64,000 bases of DNA, from assembly GCF_021049305.1 (NCBI RefSeq), contig NZ_CP088081.1, forward strand, positions 2,046,001 to 2,110,000. The letters are read 5' to 3'. The number at the start of each line of letters is the position of its first letter. Within the stretch, counting starts at the first letter, position 1. This document shows positions 35,976 through 48,562 of the stretch, in pieces. Origin of the DNA: Ideonella dechloratans (GTDB lineage: Bacteria > Pseudomonadota > Gammaproteobacteria > Burkholderiales > Burkholderiaceae_C). The position numbers and the translations under genes were made by a program. A model generated the notes under the pieces. That model searched no databases, had not been told where the DNA came from, and saw only the letters and a list, made by a program, of their open reading frames with translations.

Positions 35976-37801
35976 GCGCTTTCGCGGGCGGCGCGCTTGC
36001 GGTCGTGTTCGCTCAGGTGGCGCTTGCGCAGGCGGATCGACTTGGGCGTGATCTCGACCAGCTCGTCGTCCTCGATGAACTCGACACCGTACTCCAGCGT
36101 CAGCTCGATCGGCGGCGTGATCTTGATCGCGTCTTCCTTGCCGCTGACGCGGAAGTTGGTCAGCTGCTTGGTGCGGGTGGCGTTGACGATCAGATCGTTG
36201 TCGCGGCTGTGGATGCCGACGATCATGCCCTCGTACACCGGGTCGCCCGGCTTGACGAACATGCGACCGCGGTCATCCAGCTTGCCCAGGGCGTAGGTGA
36301 AGATCTCGCCGGCATCCATCGAGATCAGCACGCCGTTCTTGCGACCAGCGATGTCGCCCTTGTGCGGCTCGTAGCCGTCGAAGATGTTGGAGATCAGGCC
36401 CGAGCCGCGGGTCAGGTTCAGGAACTCGTTGGAGAAGCCGATCAGGCCCCGCGCCGGGATGCGGTACTCCAGGCGCACGCGGCCACGGCCGTCCGGCTCC
36501 ATGTTCACCAGCTCGCCCTTGCGCTCGCCCAGGGCCTGCATCACGCCGCCCTGGTGTTGCTCTTCCACGTCGGCGGTGACCATTTCGATCGGCTCGCACT
36601 TGACGCCGTCGATGTCACGGAACACCACGCGCGGCTTGCCCACAGCCAGCTCGTAGCCCTCGCGGCGCATGTTCTCCAGCAGGATGGTCAGGTGCAGTTC
36701 ACCCCGGCCCATCACTTCGAAGACGCCGTCCTCGCCGGTTTCAGACACGCGCAAAGCCACGTTGCTCTGCAGTTCCTTCTGCAGACGGTCCCAGATCTGG
36801 CGGCTGGTGACGAACTTGCCTTCCCGGCCGGCCAGCGGCGAGGTGTTGACGCAGAAGTTCATCGTCAGCGTGGGCTCGTCCACCTTCAGCATCGGCAGCG
36901 GGGCCGGATCGGTGGGGCTGGTCAGCGTCACGCCGATGCCGATGTCCTCGATGCCGTTGATCAGCACGATGTCGCCGGGGCCGGCTTCGGTGACCTGCAC
37001 GCGATCCAGGCCCTGGAAGGTCAGCACCTGGTTGACCCGACCCTTGAAGCTCTTGCCGTCCGGGCCTTCCATCACCAGCACGTCCATCGAAGGCTTCAGG
37101 GTGCCCTGGCTGATGCGGCCCACGCCGATGCGACCGACGAAGGTGGAGTAGTCCAGCGCCGAGATCTGCAGCTGCAGCGAGGCGTCAGGGTTGCCCTGGT
37201 GGGTGGGCACGTGCTTGAGAATGGTGTCGAACAGGGCCGACATGTCCGGGCCCCACTGGGCCCCCGGCTCGCCCTCTTCCAGCGAAGACCAGCCGTTGAT
37301 GCCCGAGGCATAGACCACCGGGAAGTCCAGCTGCTCGTCGGTGGCGCCCAGCTTGTCGAACAGGTCGAAGGCGGCGTTGATCACGGCGTCCGGCTTGGCA
37401 CCCGGCTTGTCCACCTTGTTGACCACGACGATGGGCTTGAGGCCCAGGGCCAGCGCCTTCTTGGTCACGAAGCGGGTCTGCGGCATCGGGCCCTCCTGGG
37501 CGTCGATCAGCAGCACCACACCGTCCACCATGGACAGGGCGCGCTCCACCTCGCCGCCGAAGTCCGCGTGTCCCGGGGTGTCGACGATGTTGATGTGGGT
37601 GCCTTGCCAGCTGACCGCGCAGTTCTTGGCCAGGATGGTGATGCCCCGCTCGCGCTCGATGGCGTTGTTGTCCATCACGGTGTCGACGACCTTCTCGTGC
37701 TCGGCGAAGGTGCCCGACTGGCGCAGCAGCTGGTCGACCATGGTGGTTTTGCCATGGTCCACGTGGGCGATGATGGCGATGTTGCGAATCTGACGGCTCA
37801 T
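35972..37801 (-). CDS. typA: GTP-binding ribosome-associated protein TypA/BipA
   Basis: 609 aa translational GTPase involved in 50S assembly and stress growth. G motifs [16 protein letters not shown] and NKVDKPGA are all intact; the C-terminal EF-G-like domains and the TypA-specific domain follow. Overlaps truB upstream (ATGA at 37798-37801) and the EamA gene downstream. Last housekeeping gene of the nusA operon line. Confidence 0.97.
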   Translation of the reverse strand: MSRQIRNIAIIAHVDHGKTTMVDQLLRQSGTFAEHEKVVDTVMDNNAIERERGITILAKNCAVSWQGTHINIVDTPGHADFGGEVERALSMVDGVVLLIDAQEGPMPQTRFVTKKALALGLKPIVVVNKVDKPGAKPDAVINAAFDLFDKLGATDEQLDFPVVYASGINGWSSLEEGEPGAQWGPDMSALFDTILKHVPTHQGNPDASLQLQISALDYSTFVGRIGVGRISQGTLKPSMDVLVMEGPDGKSFKGRVNQVLTFQGLDRVQVTEAGPGDIVLINGIEDIGIGVTLTSPTDPAPLPMLKVDEPTLTMNFCVNTSPLAGREGKFVTSRQIWDRLQKELQSNVALRVSETGEDGVFEVMGRGELHLTILLENMRREGYELAVGKPRVVFRDIDGVKCEPIEMVTADVEEQHQGGVMQALGERKGELVNMEPDGRGRVRLEYRIPARGLIGFSNEFLNLTRGSGLISNIFDGYEPHKGDIAGRKNGVLISMDAGEIFTYALGKLDDRGRMFVKPGDPVYEGMIVGIHSRDNDLIVNATRTKQLTNFRVSGKEDAIKITPPIELTLEYGVEFIEDDELVEITPKSIRLRKRHLSEHDRKRAARESA

Positions 37802-38781
37802 GGTGTTTCTTTCTGGTTGACCAGCAGGGCCTGCACCTCGATGGGGCTGAGCAGGCGGTCGGGGATCAGTTCACCGGCGGTGACATGGGCACTGCCCAGG
37901 AAGGTGGATGGGTTGGGCCCGTAGACGCGCACCGCCGGCATGTCGGGCGTCTGCACCTTGCGCCGCATCCCCGTGAGGAAGCGGCCGGCCTCGTCCATCG
38001 GCAAGCACACAGCGGGCCAGTCGGCGAGCATGCAGTCCGGGCCGCGCAGCAGCGCGTCCCGTCCGGCCTCGTCGAGCTCGGCCAGCCGGTCCAGCGTGAC
38101 CGCATGGGCCACGTCCAGACCGCCGCTGTGGGTGCGCCTCAACCCGGCCAGGTGGGCACCACAACCCAGCACCTCGCCGATGTCCTCGGCCAGGGTGCGG
38201 ATGTAAGTGCCCTTGCTGCAACGCACCGCCAGTTGGAGGGTGCAGGCCGCAGCATCCCAGCCCAGGATGTCGATGGCGTGAATGCGCACCTGGCGCGGCT
38301 CACGTTCCACCTCGATCCCGGCCCGGGCATATTCATAAAGCGCCTTGCCGTCCTTCTTGAGGGCGGAATGCATCGGCGGTAATTGGGAGATCGGGCCGGT
38401 GAAGCGCGCACAGGCGGCCTCGATGGCGGCCATCGTCACCTCGACCGGGCGCTCGCGGACAATTTCGCCCTCCATGTCGCCGCCCACCCGGGTCTGGCCC
38501 AGGCGCAGGGTGGCGGCATAGGCCTTGTCGGCCTCCAGGCTGGCCTGGGAGAACTTGGTGGCGGCGCCGAAGCACAGCGGCAGCAGGCCGGAGGCCAGCG
38601 GATCCAAGGTGCCGGTGTGCCCGGCCTTCTCGGCACGGAACAGGCGCTTGGCCTTCTGCAGCGCGTCGTTGCTCGACAGGCCCAGCGGCTTGTCGAGCAA
38701 CAGCACGCCATGCACCGGCCGGCGCACGATGCGCGGCCGCGGTGCCGAGACCGGGGTGTCGTTCATGACCAGCTCAGTCAT
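37798..38781 (-). CDS. truB: tRNA pseudouridine-55 synthase
   Basis: Makes psi55 in the T-loop of tRNA. 327 aa. The catalytic Asp lies in [12 protein letters not shown] (about D60). Start at 38781 overlaps the rbfA end by 8 nt; MNDTPV at 38766 would remove the overlap. The C-terminal region extends past the catalytic core as in the bacterial type I enzyme. Confidence 0.96.
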   Translation of the reverse strand: MTELVMNDTPVSAPRPRIVRRPVHGVLLLDKPLGLSSNDALQKAKRLFRAEKAGHTGTLDPLASGLLPLCFGAATKFSQASLEADKAYAATLRLGQTRVGGDMEGEIVRERPVEVTMAAIEAACARFTGPISQLPPMHSALKKDGKALYEYARAGIEVEREPRQVRIHAIDILGWDAAACTLQLAVRCSKGTYIRTLAEDIGEVLGCGAHLAGLRRTHSGGLDVAHAVTLDRLAELDEAGRDALLRGPDCMLADWPAVCLPMDEAGRFLTGMRRKVQTPDMPAVRVYGPNPSTFLGSAHVTAGELIPDRLLSPIEVQALLVNQKETP

Positions 38782-39139
38782 CCTTGGCCCGATTGGCGTT
38801 GGCCTGCTGGATCAGCGCGTTCAGCCCGGCCGCACGCTCGGTGGTCTGGTCGAACTTGAAATGCAGCGTCGGCACGGTGTGGATGGACAGGCGCTTGAAC
38901 AGGCCGTTGCGCACGAAGCCGGCGGCCTCATTGAGCGCGGTCTCGCTGGCCACCGGATCACCCACCAGCAGCGAGAACAGCACCTTGGCATGGGCGTAGT
39001 CAGGCGTGACCTCCACGGCATTGATCGTGACCATGCCGATGCGGGGGTCCTTCAGCTCGCGGATCAGTTCGGCCACATCGCGCTGGATCTGGTCGGCCAC
39101 CCGGAAGCTGCGGTTGGGGAGACTGCGTTTGTGTCGCAT
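38774..39139 (-). CDS. rbfA: Ribosome-binding factor A
   Basis: 121 aa KH-fold factor for 16S rRNA maturation and cold adaptation. Starts [19 protein letters not shown], typical. Follows infB after a gap that holds a terminator hairpin (39173-39197). Overlaps truB by 8 nt. Confidence 0.95.
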   Translation of the reverse strand: MRHKRSLPNRSFRVADQIQRDVAELIRELKDPRIGMVTINAVEVTPDYAHAKVLFSLLVGDPVASETALNEAAGFVRNGLFKRLSIHTVPTLHFKFDQTTERAAGLNALIQQANANRAKDD

Positions 39140-39172
39140 GAATGTGCTCCTGCCAGGTCGGGCCGCTCAAGC

Positions 39173-39197
39173 AAAAACCCCGCCGGGTTCGGCGGGG
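39173..39197 (-). terminator. Intercistronic terminator-like hairpin infB/rbfA
   Basis: CCCCGCCG-loop-CGGCGGGG, 8-bp perfect stem with a 4-base loop. On the minus strand it is followed by five T (39173-39177). It lies between infB and rbfA, so it should lower expression of rbfA-truB-typA unless readthrough occurs. Confidence 0.8.
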
Positions 39198-39223
39198 TCG
39201 TGCTGCGAGCAGCGCCACCCGTT

Positions 39224-42130
<2,907 letters not shown>

Positions 42131-42189
42131 TCTGGGATTCCTTGTCTGGGTACCGTGTGCGTGGATGCTCGTGTGGGGACGCTGGAGGT

Positions 42190-43668
42190 TCAGGCGTTGA
42201 ACCAGTGCTCACGGGCCTTCATGATCAGCGCCTTGGCCTCGACATCATCGACGCCGGTCATCTCGACCAGTTCGTCGACGGCCAGGTCTGCCAGGTCGTC
42301 ACGGGAATTCACTCCCCCGGCGGCCAGCTTGGCGATCAGATCAGGGTTCAGCCCCTCCAGGTCGCGCAGGTCCTGGGACACGCCGCCCACGCCCTCCTCG
42401 CGCACGATTTCCATGGTGAGCAGCGCATCCTTGGCCCGGTTGCGCAGCTCGGTGACGGTGTCTTCGTCGAAGCCTTCGATTTCCAGCATTTCCTGCAGCG
42501 GCACGTAGGCCACCTCTTCCAGGCTGGTGAAACCTTCGGCGATCAGGATGTCGGCGACTTCCTCGTCCACATCCAGCTTATCGACGAACAGGCGGCGCAC
42601 GACGTCGGATTCCTGCGCCTGCTTGGCCGCCGATTCCTCGGCCGTCATGATGTTGATGCGCCAGCCGGTCAGCTCGGAGGCCAGACGCACGTTCTGGCCG
42701 CCACGGCCGATGGCGATCGCCAGGTTCTCCTCGTCGACCACCACGTCCATCGCGTGCTTCTCTTCGTCCACGACGATGGATTGCACATTGGCCGGGGCCA
42801 GGGCGCCGATCACGAACTGGGCCGGATCCTCCGACCACAGCACGATGTCCACGCGTTCGCCGGCCAGCTCGTTGGTCACGGCCGTGACGCGGGAGCCGCG
42901 CACGCCGACACAGGTGCCGATCGGATCGACCCGCTTGTCGTGCGAGACGACGGCGATCTTGGCGCGGCTGCCCGGGTCGCGGGCGCAGCTCTTGATCTCC
43001 AGCAGACCCTGCTCGATCTCGGGCACCTCCTGGGCGAACAGCTCGACCATGAAACCCGGGGCGGAGCGCGAGAGCATGATCTGCGGGCCGCGGGCGGTGG
43101 GATCGACGCCGGCGATGAACGCACGCACGCGGTCGCCGGTGCGCAGGTTCTCCTTCGGGATCATCTCGTTGCGCTTGAGGCGGCCTTCGACACGGCCGGA
43201 CTCGACGATGATGTCGCCCTTGTCCAGACGCTTGACCGTGCCCACGAAGATCTTCTCGCCACGGGCCAGGAAATCGTTGAGCAGTTGCTCGCGCTCGGCG
43301 TCACGGATCTTTTGCAGGATGACCTGCTTGGCGGCCTGCGCGCCAATGCGGCCGATGGGCACCGACTCGATCGGCTCCTCGATGTAGTCGTCGACCTCGA
43401 TGTCGCCGATCTGCTCCTTGGCCTCGAACAGCAGGATCTCCGCATCGGGAATCTGCAGGCCGGCCTCATCGGGCACCACATGCCAACGACGGAAGGTCTC
43501 GTACTCGCCGGTATCGCGGTCGATGGCCACGCGGATATCGACCTCGCCGCCGTGCAGCTTCTTGGTGGCAGAGGCCAGCGCCAGTTCAACCGCGCCGAAC
43601 ACCACCTCGCGGTCCACGCCCTTCTCGCGCGAGATCGCATCCACCAACATCAGCATTTCGCGGTTCAT
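42190..43668 (-). CDS. nusA: Transcription termination/antitermination factor NusA
   Basis: 492 aa. N-terminal RNAP-binding domain (about 1-130), S1 domain, two KH domains and two C-terminal helix-hairpin-helix repeats ending with EHWFNA. It slows RNA polymerase and assists termination or antitermination. Its ATG overlaps the rimP stop (ATGA, 43665-43668). A leader attenuator upstream of rimP suggests feedback control by NusA itself. Confidence 0.96.
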   Translation of the reverse strand: MNREMLMLVDAISREKGVDREVVFGAVELALASATKKLHGGEVDIRVAIDRDTGEYETFRRWHVVPDEAGLQIPDAEILLFEAKEQIGDIEVDDYIEEPIESVPIGRIGAQAAKQVILQKIRDAEREQLLNDFLARGEKIFVGTVKRLDKGDIIVESGRVEGRLKRNEMIPKENLRTGDRVRAFIAGVDPTARGPQIMLSRSAPGFMVELFAQEVPEIEQGLLEIKSCARDPGSRAKIAVVSHDKRVDPIGTCVGVRGSRVTAVTNELAGERVDIVLWSEDPAQFVIGALAPANVQSIVVDEEKHAMDVVVDEENLAIAIGRGGQNVRLASELTGWRINIMTAEESAAKQAQESDVVRRLFVDKLDVDEEVADILIAEGFTSLEEVAYVPLQEMLEIEGFDEDTVTELRNRAKDALLTMEIVREEGVGGVSQDLRDLEGLNPDLIAKLAAGGVNSRDDLADLAVDELVEMTGVDDVEAKALIMKAREHWFNA

Positions 43669-44231
43669 TCTTCTTGACCTCCATCGGTTGTCTCTTCGCC
43701 CGCATCGCCCGGGGTTGAGGGCTCGGCGGCGGGGGCAGCCTTGTTGCGGCGACCCTTGAAATCCAGCACCGGCACCAGCCGTGCTTCACGCACCTCGTCC
43801 AGACTGAAATCCAGGACCTGGTCGACCTTGCCGTCGTGGAACACCAGCTGCCAGCCCTCGCCCGCATCGGCGGCCTGCAGCAAGCCTTCGTATTTCTTGC
43901 GCCCCTGGAAAGGCAGTTTGAGGGTGATCTGCACCTGCTGCCCCGCAAAGCGGACGTAGTGCTCGGCGGTCTTGAGCGGACGGTCCAACCCCGGCGAGGA
44001 CACCTCGAGCCGGGCATAGTCGACATTCTCGACCTCCAGCACGTACTGCAGCTGGCGGGTCACCGCCTCGCAGTCCTCGACCGTCACGAACTCCTGCCCG
44101 CCTGTGGGGTAGGTCTTGCCGGGCACACGGTCGATATAGACGCGCAACAACCCGCCGGCCGATCTCTCGACATCGACGAGTTCATAACCCAAACCTGTCA
44201 CCGTCTTCTCGACGGCCTGGCTCCAGCTCAT
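43665..44231 (-). CDS. rimP: Ribosome maturation factor RimP
   Basis: 188 aa, needed for 30S maturation. Conserved YELVDVE and [11 protein letters not shown] in the N half and SSPGLDRPL in the centre. C-terminal tail is longer and acidic, ending DGGQEE, just before nusA. First gene of the operon with nusA, infB, rbfA, truB and typA. Confidence 0.93.
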   Translation of the reverse strand: MSWSQAVEKTVTGLGYELVDVERSAGGLLRVYIDRVPGKTYPTGGQEFVTVEDCEAVTRQLQYVLEVENVDYARLEVSSPGLDRPLKTAEHYVRFAGQQVQITLKLPFQGRKKYEGLLQAADAGEGWQLVFHDGKVDQVLDFSLDEVREARLVPVLDFKGRRNKAAPAAEPSTPGDAGEETTDGGQEE

Positions 44232-44253
44232 CAGGGTGCGAATACCTTTCCAG

Positions 44254-44285
44254 CTTCAGTAGCGCTTCAGTGGCGTTTCAACGCC
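44254..44285. repeat. Tandem 11-bp repeat and hairpin in the rimP leader
   Basis: CTTCAGTAGCG (44254-44264) is repeated as CTTCAGTGGCG (44265-44275), one mismatch. It runs into GGCGTT-TC-AACGCC (44272-44285), a perfect hairpin. All are transcribed in the rimP-nusA leader, close to the rimP start, and could affect translation initiation. Confidence 0.5.
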
Positions 44286-44298
44286 AAAACACCAGCGC

Positions 44299-44328
44299 AA
44301 AAAAAATGGGCAGAGATGAATCCGCCCA
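44299..44328 (-). terminator. Leader attenuator of the rimP-nusA-infB operon
   Basis: On the minus strand an 8-bp stem (TGGGCGGA/TCTGCCCA, one G-U pair) with a 6-base loop is followed by eight T. It sits between the consensus promoter and rimP, with no gene between, so it acts on the nascent leader. NusA promotes pausing and termination at such sites, so a feedback loop is likely. Confidence 0.75.
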
Positions 44329-44363
44329 CTTCCTCTAGCTATCGGCATTCTAGCGAAGTTCGA

Positions 44364-44392
44364 ATTATAGCCAGCCCACTTCGTCACAGCAA
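44364..44392 (-). promoter_or_regulatory. Sigma-70 promoter for rimP-nusA-infB operon
   Basis: TTGCTG - 17 bases - TATAAT on the minus strand, a perfect -10 and 4/6 -35 (TTGACA) at optimal spacing. Predicted start near 44357, giving a leader of about 125 nt that contains the attenuator and repeats. Confidence 0.8.
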
Positions 44393-44439
44393 GTTGCTCA
44401 TGTCAAAATCGCGCTGGACCACAACACTCCGGAGACCGC

Positions 44440-45237
44440 ATGGGATTCCTCGCCGGCAAGCGCCTGCTCATCACGGGCCTGCTTTCGAACCGCTCCATCG
44501 CCTACGGCATCGCCAAGGCCTGCCATCGCGAAGGCGCCGAACTGGCTTTCAGCTACGTCGGCGAACGCTTCAAAGACCGCATCACTGAATTCGCCGCCGA
44601 ATTCGACTCCAAGCTGGTGTTCGAATGCGACGTGGGCGACGACGCCGCCATCGAGCGCCTCTTCGTCGAGCTCAAGACCGCCTGGCCCGAAGGCTTCGAC
44701 GGTTTCGTGCACTCGATCGGCTTCGCCCCGCGTGAAGCCATCGCAGGCGACTTCCTCGACGGCCTGTCGCGCGAAGGCTTCCGCATCGCGCACGACATCT
44801 CGGCCTACAGCTTCCCGGCCATGGCCAAGGCAGCCCTGCCCTCACTGCGCGACAACGCCTCGCTGGTGACCCTGTCCTACCTGGGCGCCATGCGCTATGT
44901 GCCGGCCTACAACACCATGGGTCTGGCCAAGGCCTCGCTGGAAGCCAGCGTGCGCTACCTGGCCGCCAGCCTGGGCCCCAAGGGCATCCGGGTCAACGGC
45001 ATCTCGGCCGGCCCGATCAAGACCCTGGCGGCCTCGGGCATCAAGGGCTTCGGCAAATTGCTGGACATCTTCTCGCGCAACGCCCCGCTGCGCCGCAACG
45101 TGACGATCGAGGATGTCGGCAATGTGGCCGCCTTCCTGCTGTCGGATCTGGCGGCCGGCATGACCAGCGAGATCACCTACGTGGACGGCGGCTTCAGCCA
45201 CGTCATGGTGGGCGGCATGCCCGAGGACGAAGCCTGA
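44440..45237 (+). CDS. fabI: Enoyl-[acyl-carrier-protein] reductase (NADH) FabI
   Basis: Last reductive step of fatty acid elongation and the triclosan target. 265 aa SDR. The catalytic pair lies in [14 protein letters not shown] (Tyr157 and Lys164), with the N-terminal cofactor segment [13 protein letters not shown]. Terminated by the hairpin at 45265-45291. Divergent from rimP. Confidence 0.97.
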   Translation: MGFLAGKRLLITGLLSNRSIAYGIAKACHREGAELAFSYVGERFKDRITEFAAEFDSKLVFECDVGDDAAIERLFVELKTAWPEGFDGFVHSIGFAPREAIAGDFLDGLSREGFRIAHDISAYSFPAMAKAALPSLRDNASLVTLSYLGAMRYVPAYNTMGLAKASLEASVRYLAASLGPKGIRVNGISAGPIKTLAASGIKGFGKLLDIFSRNAPLRRNVTIEDVGNVAAFLLSDLAAGMTSEITYVDGGFSHVMVGGMPEDEA

Positions 45238-45264
45238 GCGGCCCCACCCCCATGCCTTGAAGAG

Positions 45265-45291
45265 GCCCTCGCCGCGGCGAGGGCTTTTTTT
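45265..45291 (+). terminator. Intrinsic terminator for fabI
   Basis: GCCCTCGC-CGCG-GCGAGGGC, a perfect 8-bp stem with a 4-base loop, followed by seven T (45285-45291). Confidence 0.93.
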
Positions 45292-45303
45292 CGCCCCTGC
45301 GGA

Positions 45304-47565
45304 TCAGTCTCGCACGCAGTCGACGAAGTAGCGCTTGGGCCCGCCCGGCACCTCCTCCTCAGACACCAGGCCGTGCACATCTGCCCCGAAGCCCGGGAAC
45401 TGGGCGTTGAACTCGCGGGTGAAGCGCAGGTAGTCCACCACCTTGCGATCGAAGCGCTCGCCCGGAATGACCAGGGGAATGCCCGGCGGATAGGGCGTGA
45501 GCAGCGCCGTGGTGACCCGGCCTTCCAGGTCGTCGATCTCCACCCGTTCGGTCTTGCGGTGCGCGATGTGCGCGTAGGCATCGCTGGGCTTCATCGCCGG
45601 CTCCAGCTCCGACAGGTAGACCTCGGTGGTCAGGCGGGCAATGTCGCCCTTGGCATAAGCCTCGTGCACGCTCTGACAGAGGTCGCGCAAGCCCATGCGC
45701 TCGTAGCGCGGGAAGGCCTGACAGAACTCCGGCATCACGCGCCACAGCGGCTGGTTGCGGTCGTAGTCGTCCTTGAACTGCTGCAGCGCGGTCAGCAGCG
45801 TGTTCCAGCGGCCCTTGGTGATGCCGATGGTGAACATGATGAAGAAGGAGTACAGCCCCGTCTTCTCGACCACCACGCCGTGCTCGGCCAGGAACTTGGT
45901 GACGATGGACGCCGGGATGCCCGTGGCCGCGAACTCGCCGGACACGTTCAAGCCCGGGGTGATGATGGTGGACTTGATCGGGTCCAGCATGTTGAAGCCA
46001 TCGGCCAGGTTGCCGAAGCCATGCCAGGTCTCGTTGGCCTTGAGCACCCAGTCGTCCTGGCGGCCAATGCCCTCGTCGGCCAGGCGATCCGGCCCCCAGA
46101 CCTGGAACCACCAGTCCTCGCCGTACTCCTCGTCGACCTTGCGCATGGCACGGCGGAAGTCCAGGGCTTCCTTGATGCTTTCCTCCACCAGCGCGGTGCC
46201 GCCGGGAGGCTCCATCATGGCTGCCGCCACGTCGCAGGACGCGATGATGGCGTACTGCGGCGAGGTGGAGGTGTGCATCAGGTAGGCCTCGTTGAAGAGG
46301 TAGCGGTCCAGCTTGACGCTCTGAGAATCCTGCACCAGCACCTGCGAGGCCTGGCTGATGCCGGCCAGCAACTTGTGCGTGGACTGGGTGGCATAGACCA
46401 TGGCCTGCTGCGGACGCTTGCGGCCCTTGCCCATGGCGTGGAAGGTGCCGTAGAACTTGTGGAAGGCCGCGTGCGGCAGCCAGGCCTCGTCGAAGTGGAT
46501 GGTGTCCACCCAGCCGTCCAGCGCCGCCTTGATCGACTCGGTGTTGTAGAGCACGCCATCGTAGGTGCTCTGGGTCACGGTCAGGATCTTGGGCTGCACC
46601 GCCTCCGGGTCCACGTCCTTGAGCAGCGGGTGCTGGGCGATCTTGCGGCGGATCGACTCCTTGCTGAACTCGCTCTCCGGGATGGGGCCGATGATGCCGA
46701 AGTGGTTGCGCGTGGGCGTCAGGAAGACCGGCACCGCGCCGGTCATGATGATGCTGTGCAGGATGGACTTGTGGCAGTTGCGGTCCACCAGCACCACGTC
46801 CCCCGGCGCCACGGTGTGGTGCCAGACGATCTTGTTGGACGTGGACGTGCCGTTGGTGACGAAGAAGCAGTGGTCCGCATTGAAGATGCGCGCCGCGTTC
46901 TTCTCACTGGCGGCCACCGGGCCGGTGTGGTCCAGCAGTTGGCCCAGTTCCTCCACCGCGTTGCAGACGTCGGCGCGCAGCATGTTCTCGCCGAAGAACT
47001 GGTGGAACATGCGTCCGATCGGGCTCTTCAGGAAGGCCACGCCCCCCGAGTGCCCCGGGCAGTGCCAGGAGTAGGAGCCGTCGTGGGCGTAGTCCATCAG
47101 CGCGCGGAAGAACGGCGGCGCCAGGCCGTCCAGGTAGCTCTTGGCCTCGCGGATGATGTGACGCGCCACGAATTCCGGCGTGTCCTCGAACATGTGAATG
47201 AATCCGTGCAGTTCCCGCAGGATGTCGTTCGGGATGTGCTGCGAGGTGCGCGTCTCGCCATACAGGTAGATCGGGATGTCGGCGTTGCGGAAGCGGATCT
47301 CGCTGATGAAGTTGCGCAGGTTCACCACGGCAGGGTCCAGTTCGGGCCCGGGCGTGAACTCCTCGTCGTCGATCGACAGGATGAAGGCGCTGGCACGGCT
47401 TTGCTGCTGGGCGAACTGAGCCAGATCGCCATAGCTGGTCACGCCCACCACCTCGAAGCCCTCTTTCTCGATGGCTTCGGCCAGGGCGCGAATGCCCAGG
47501 CCGGAGGTGTTTTCGGAACGGAAGTCCTCGTCGATGATGACGACCGGAAAGTGAAAGCCTTGCAT
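45304..47565 (-). CDS. Biodegradative arginine/lysine/ornithine decarboxylase
   Basis: 753 aa, the size of the large fold-type I decarboxylases (E. coli AdiA 756). Wing domain (1-130), PLP domain with the Schiff-base lysine in TQSTHKLLAG (about K398), STYDGVLYN and HFDEAWLP, and a C-terminal domain. AdiA, LdcC and SpeF-like substrates cannot be separated by eye; arginine would give agmatine for the SpeB at 7888. Start MQGFHFPVV follows AGGAG; the longer frame adds 46 residues not typical of the family. Confidence 0.88.
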   Translation of the reverse strand: MQGFHFPVVIIDEDFRSENTSGLGIRALAEAIEKEGFEVVGVTSYGDLAQFAQQQSRASAFILSIDDEEFTPGPELDPAVVNLRNFISEIRFRNADIPIYLYGETRTSQHIPNDILRELHGFIHMFEDTPEFVARHIIREAKSYLDGLAPPFFRALMDYAHDGSYSWHCPGHSGGVAFLKSPIGRMFHQFFGENMLRADVCNAVEELGQLLDHTGPVAASEKNAARIFNADHCFFVTNGTSTSNKIVWHHTVAPGDVVLVDRNCHKSILHSIIMTGAVPVFLTPTRNHFGIIGPIPESEFSKESIRRKIAQHPLLKDVDPEAVQPKILTVTQSTYDGVLYNTESIKAALDGWVDTIHFDEAWLPHAAFHKFYGTFHAMGKGRKRPQQAMVYATQSTHKLLAGISQASQVLVQDSQSVKLDRYLFNEAYLMHTSTSPQYAIIASCDVAAAMMEPPGGTALVEESIKEALDFRRAMRKVDEEYGEDWWFQVWGPDRLADEGIGRQDDWVLKANETWHGFGNLADGFNMLDPIKSTIITPGLNVSGEFAATGIPASIVTKFLAEHGVVVEKTGLYSFFIMFTIGITKGRWNTLLTALQQFKDDYDRNQPLWRVMPEFCQAFPRYERMGLRDLCQSVHEAYAKGDIARLTTEVYLSELEPAMKPSDAYAHIAHRKTERVEIDDLEGRVTTALLTPYPPGIPLVIPGERFDRKVVDYLRFTREFNAQFPGFGADVHGLVSEEEVPGGPKRYFVDCVRD

Positions 47566-47732
47566 GGCGGCTCCTGAAGGGGAAACGGGCGAGCCCAAAA
47601 CGCGAAGCGCGAAGTGTAGGGCCGAACAGTGACCCCCTCGCGGCAAGTTTCGATGTCTCGGCGCCGCCCTGCCCGACCGCAGATGAGCGCGATTTTTTTG
47701 CAATCAATACGGCACGCCCCCTGTTCATGCGC

Positions 47733-47738
47733 TATCAT
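47733..47738 (+). promoter_or_regulatory. Possible -10 element of the tRNA-Ser promoter
   Basis: TATCAT sits about 17 bases before the tRNA 5' end, which is where a -10 would be expected. No good -35 is visible at standard spacing, so the call is weak. Confidence 0.35.
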
Positions 47739-47754
47739 CATGGGCTTATCCCAC

Positions 47755-47845
47755 GGAGGGATGGATGAGTGGTTTAAGTCGCACGCCTGGAAAGCGTGTG
47801 TGGGTTAATAGCCCACCGCGGGTTCGAATCCCGCTCCCTCCGCCA
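47755..47845 (+). tRNA. tRNA-Ser (anticodon GGA)
   Basis: 91 nt including an encoded CCA. The 7-bp acceptor stem GGAGGGA/TCCCTCC (47755-47761 with 47835-47841) is perfect, discriminator G at 47842. Anticodon loop CT-GGA-AA, long variable arm as in serine tRNA, and T-loop GGTTCGAATCC. Decodes UCC/UCU. Followed directly by an intrinsic terminator. Confidence 0.97.
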
Positions 47846-47856
47846 AGACCATGAAG

Positions 47857-47891
47857 AACGCCCCGCAGGCTTGCTTGCGGGGCGTTTTTTT
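47857..47891 (+). terminator. Intrinsic terminator for tRNA-Ser
   Basis: AACGCCCCGCA / TGCGGGGCGTT, 11-bp perfect stem with an 8-base loop, T run 47885-47891. Strong in the plus direction; the opposite direction toward DUF3299 lacks a good T run. Confidence 0.93.
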
Positions 47892-47916
47892 CTTCCGGAT
47901 CGCCCGAAGCAGGCGC

Positions 47917-48546
47917 TCAGCGGGTGGACTGGTAGGCCGTCGTCATCTGCGCGTCCATGTGGTAGCCCGACTTGCCCATGTCGGTGCTGCTGCTGGCCAG
48001 GTGCAGGCGCCCGAAGACCCAGATCGCATCCATGGACTTGACACCCACCGCCGGCTTGCTCAGCGTGACGTGGATGATCTGGTTGGCCGGCGGGGGCGGA
48101 CTGTGGATGCAGGCCCCGAAGTAAGGCACCAGCAGGAATTCCCGCAGCCCCTTCTCGTCACCTTCCAGTGGCACCACATAGCCCGGGATCCGGATGTCCG
48201 CCCCCTCCATGCTGGGCTCCGCGGGGGCGGCATCCCAGACCTGGCGCATGCGCTCCAGCGCGGTGTTGGCCTTGGTGTCGCCATCTTTGAGACTCAGCAG
48301 GTTGAGCCCCTTGAAGGCCTGGCTGGGATCCCAGTCCTTGGGCACCAGGGCCTTCCAGGCGGTCGTCTTGTAATCCCCCGGCGCGGTGGGCAAGGGCTTG
48401 TCGGACCGCGCCACGGCCGGTGCGGAGGCTCCGCCCACAACAGCGGCGGCCGATCCGGCGGCACAGGCACCGCCGGCCCCCAGCCCCACCAGGACAAGGG
48501 GCAGCACACCGCCCCTGGTCTGCTTGAACAAACGCAACAACGACAT
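47917..48546 (-). CDS. DUF3299 family lipoprotein-like/periplasmic protein
   Basis: 209 aa. N-terminal hydrophobic region (about 12-40) and then the DUF3299 core RIPGYVVPLEGDEKGLREFL plus VPYFGACIHSPPPPANQIIHV. The Cys and His of GACIH might bind metal. Start follows AAGGAG. It is the last gene of the zinc-linked operon; V. cholerae ZrgD-type proteins are DUF3299 to my knowledge, so zinc is likely (inference). Confidence 0.85.
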   Translation of the reverse strand: MSLLRLFKQTRGGVLPLVLVGLGAGGACAAGSAAAVVGGASAPAVARSDKPLPTAPGDYKTTAWKALVPKDWDPSQAFKGLNLLSLKDGDTKANTALERMRQVWDAAPAEPSMEGADIRIPGYVVPLEGDEKGLREFLLVPYFGACIHSPPPPANQIIHVTLSKPAVGVKSMDAIWVFGRLHLASSSTDMGKSGYHMDAQMTTAYQSTR

Positions 48547-48562
48547 CGTCGAACTCCTTGGG

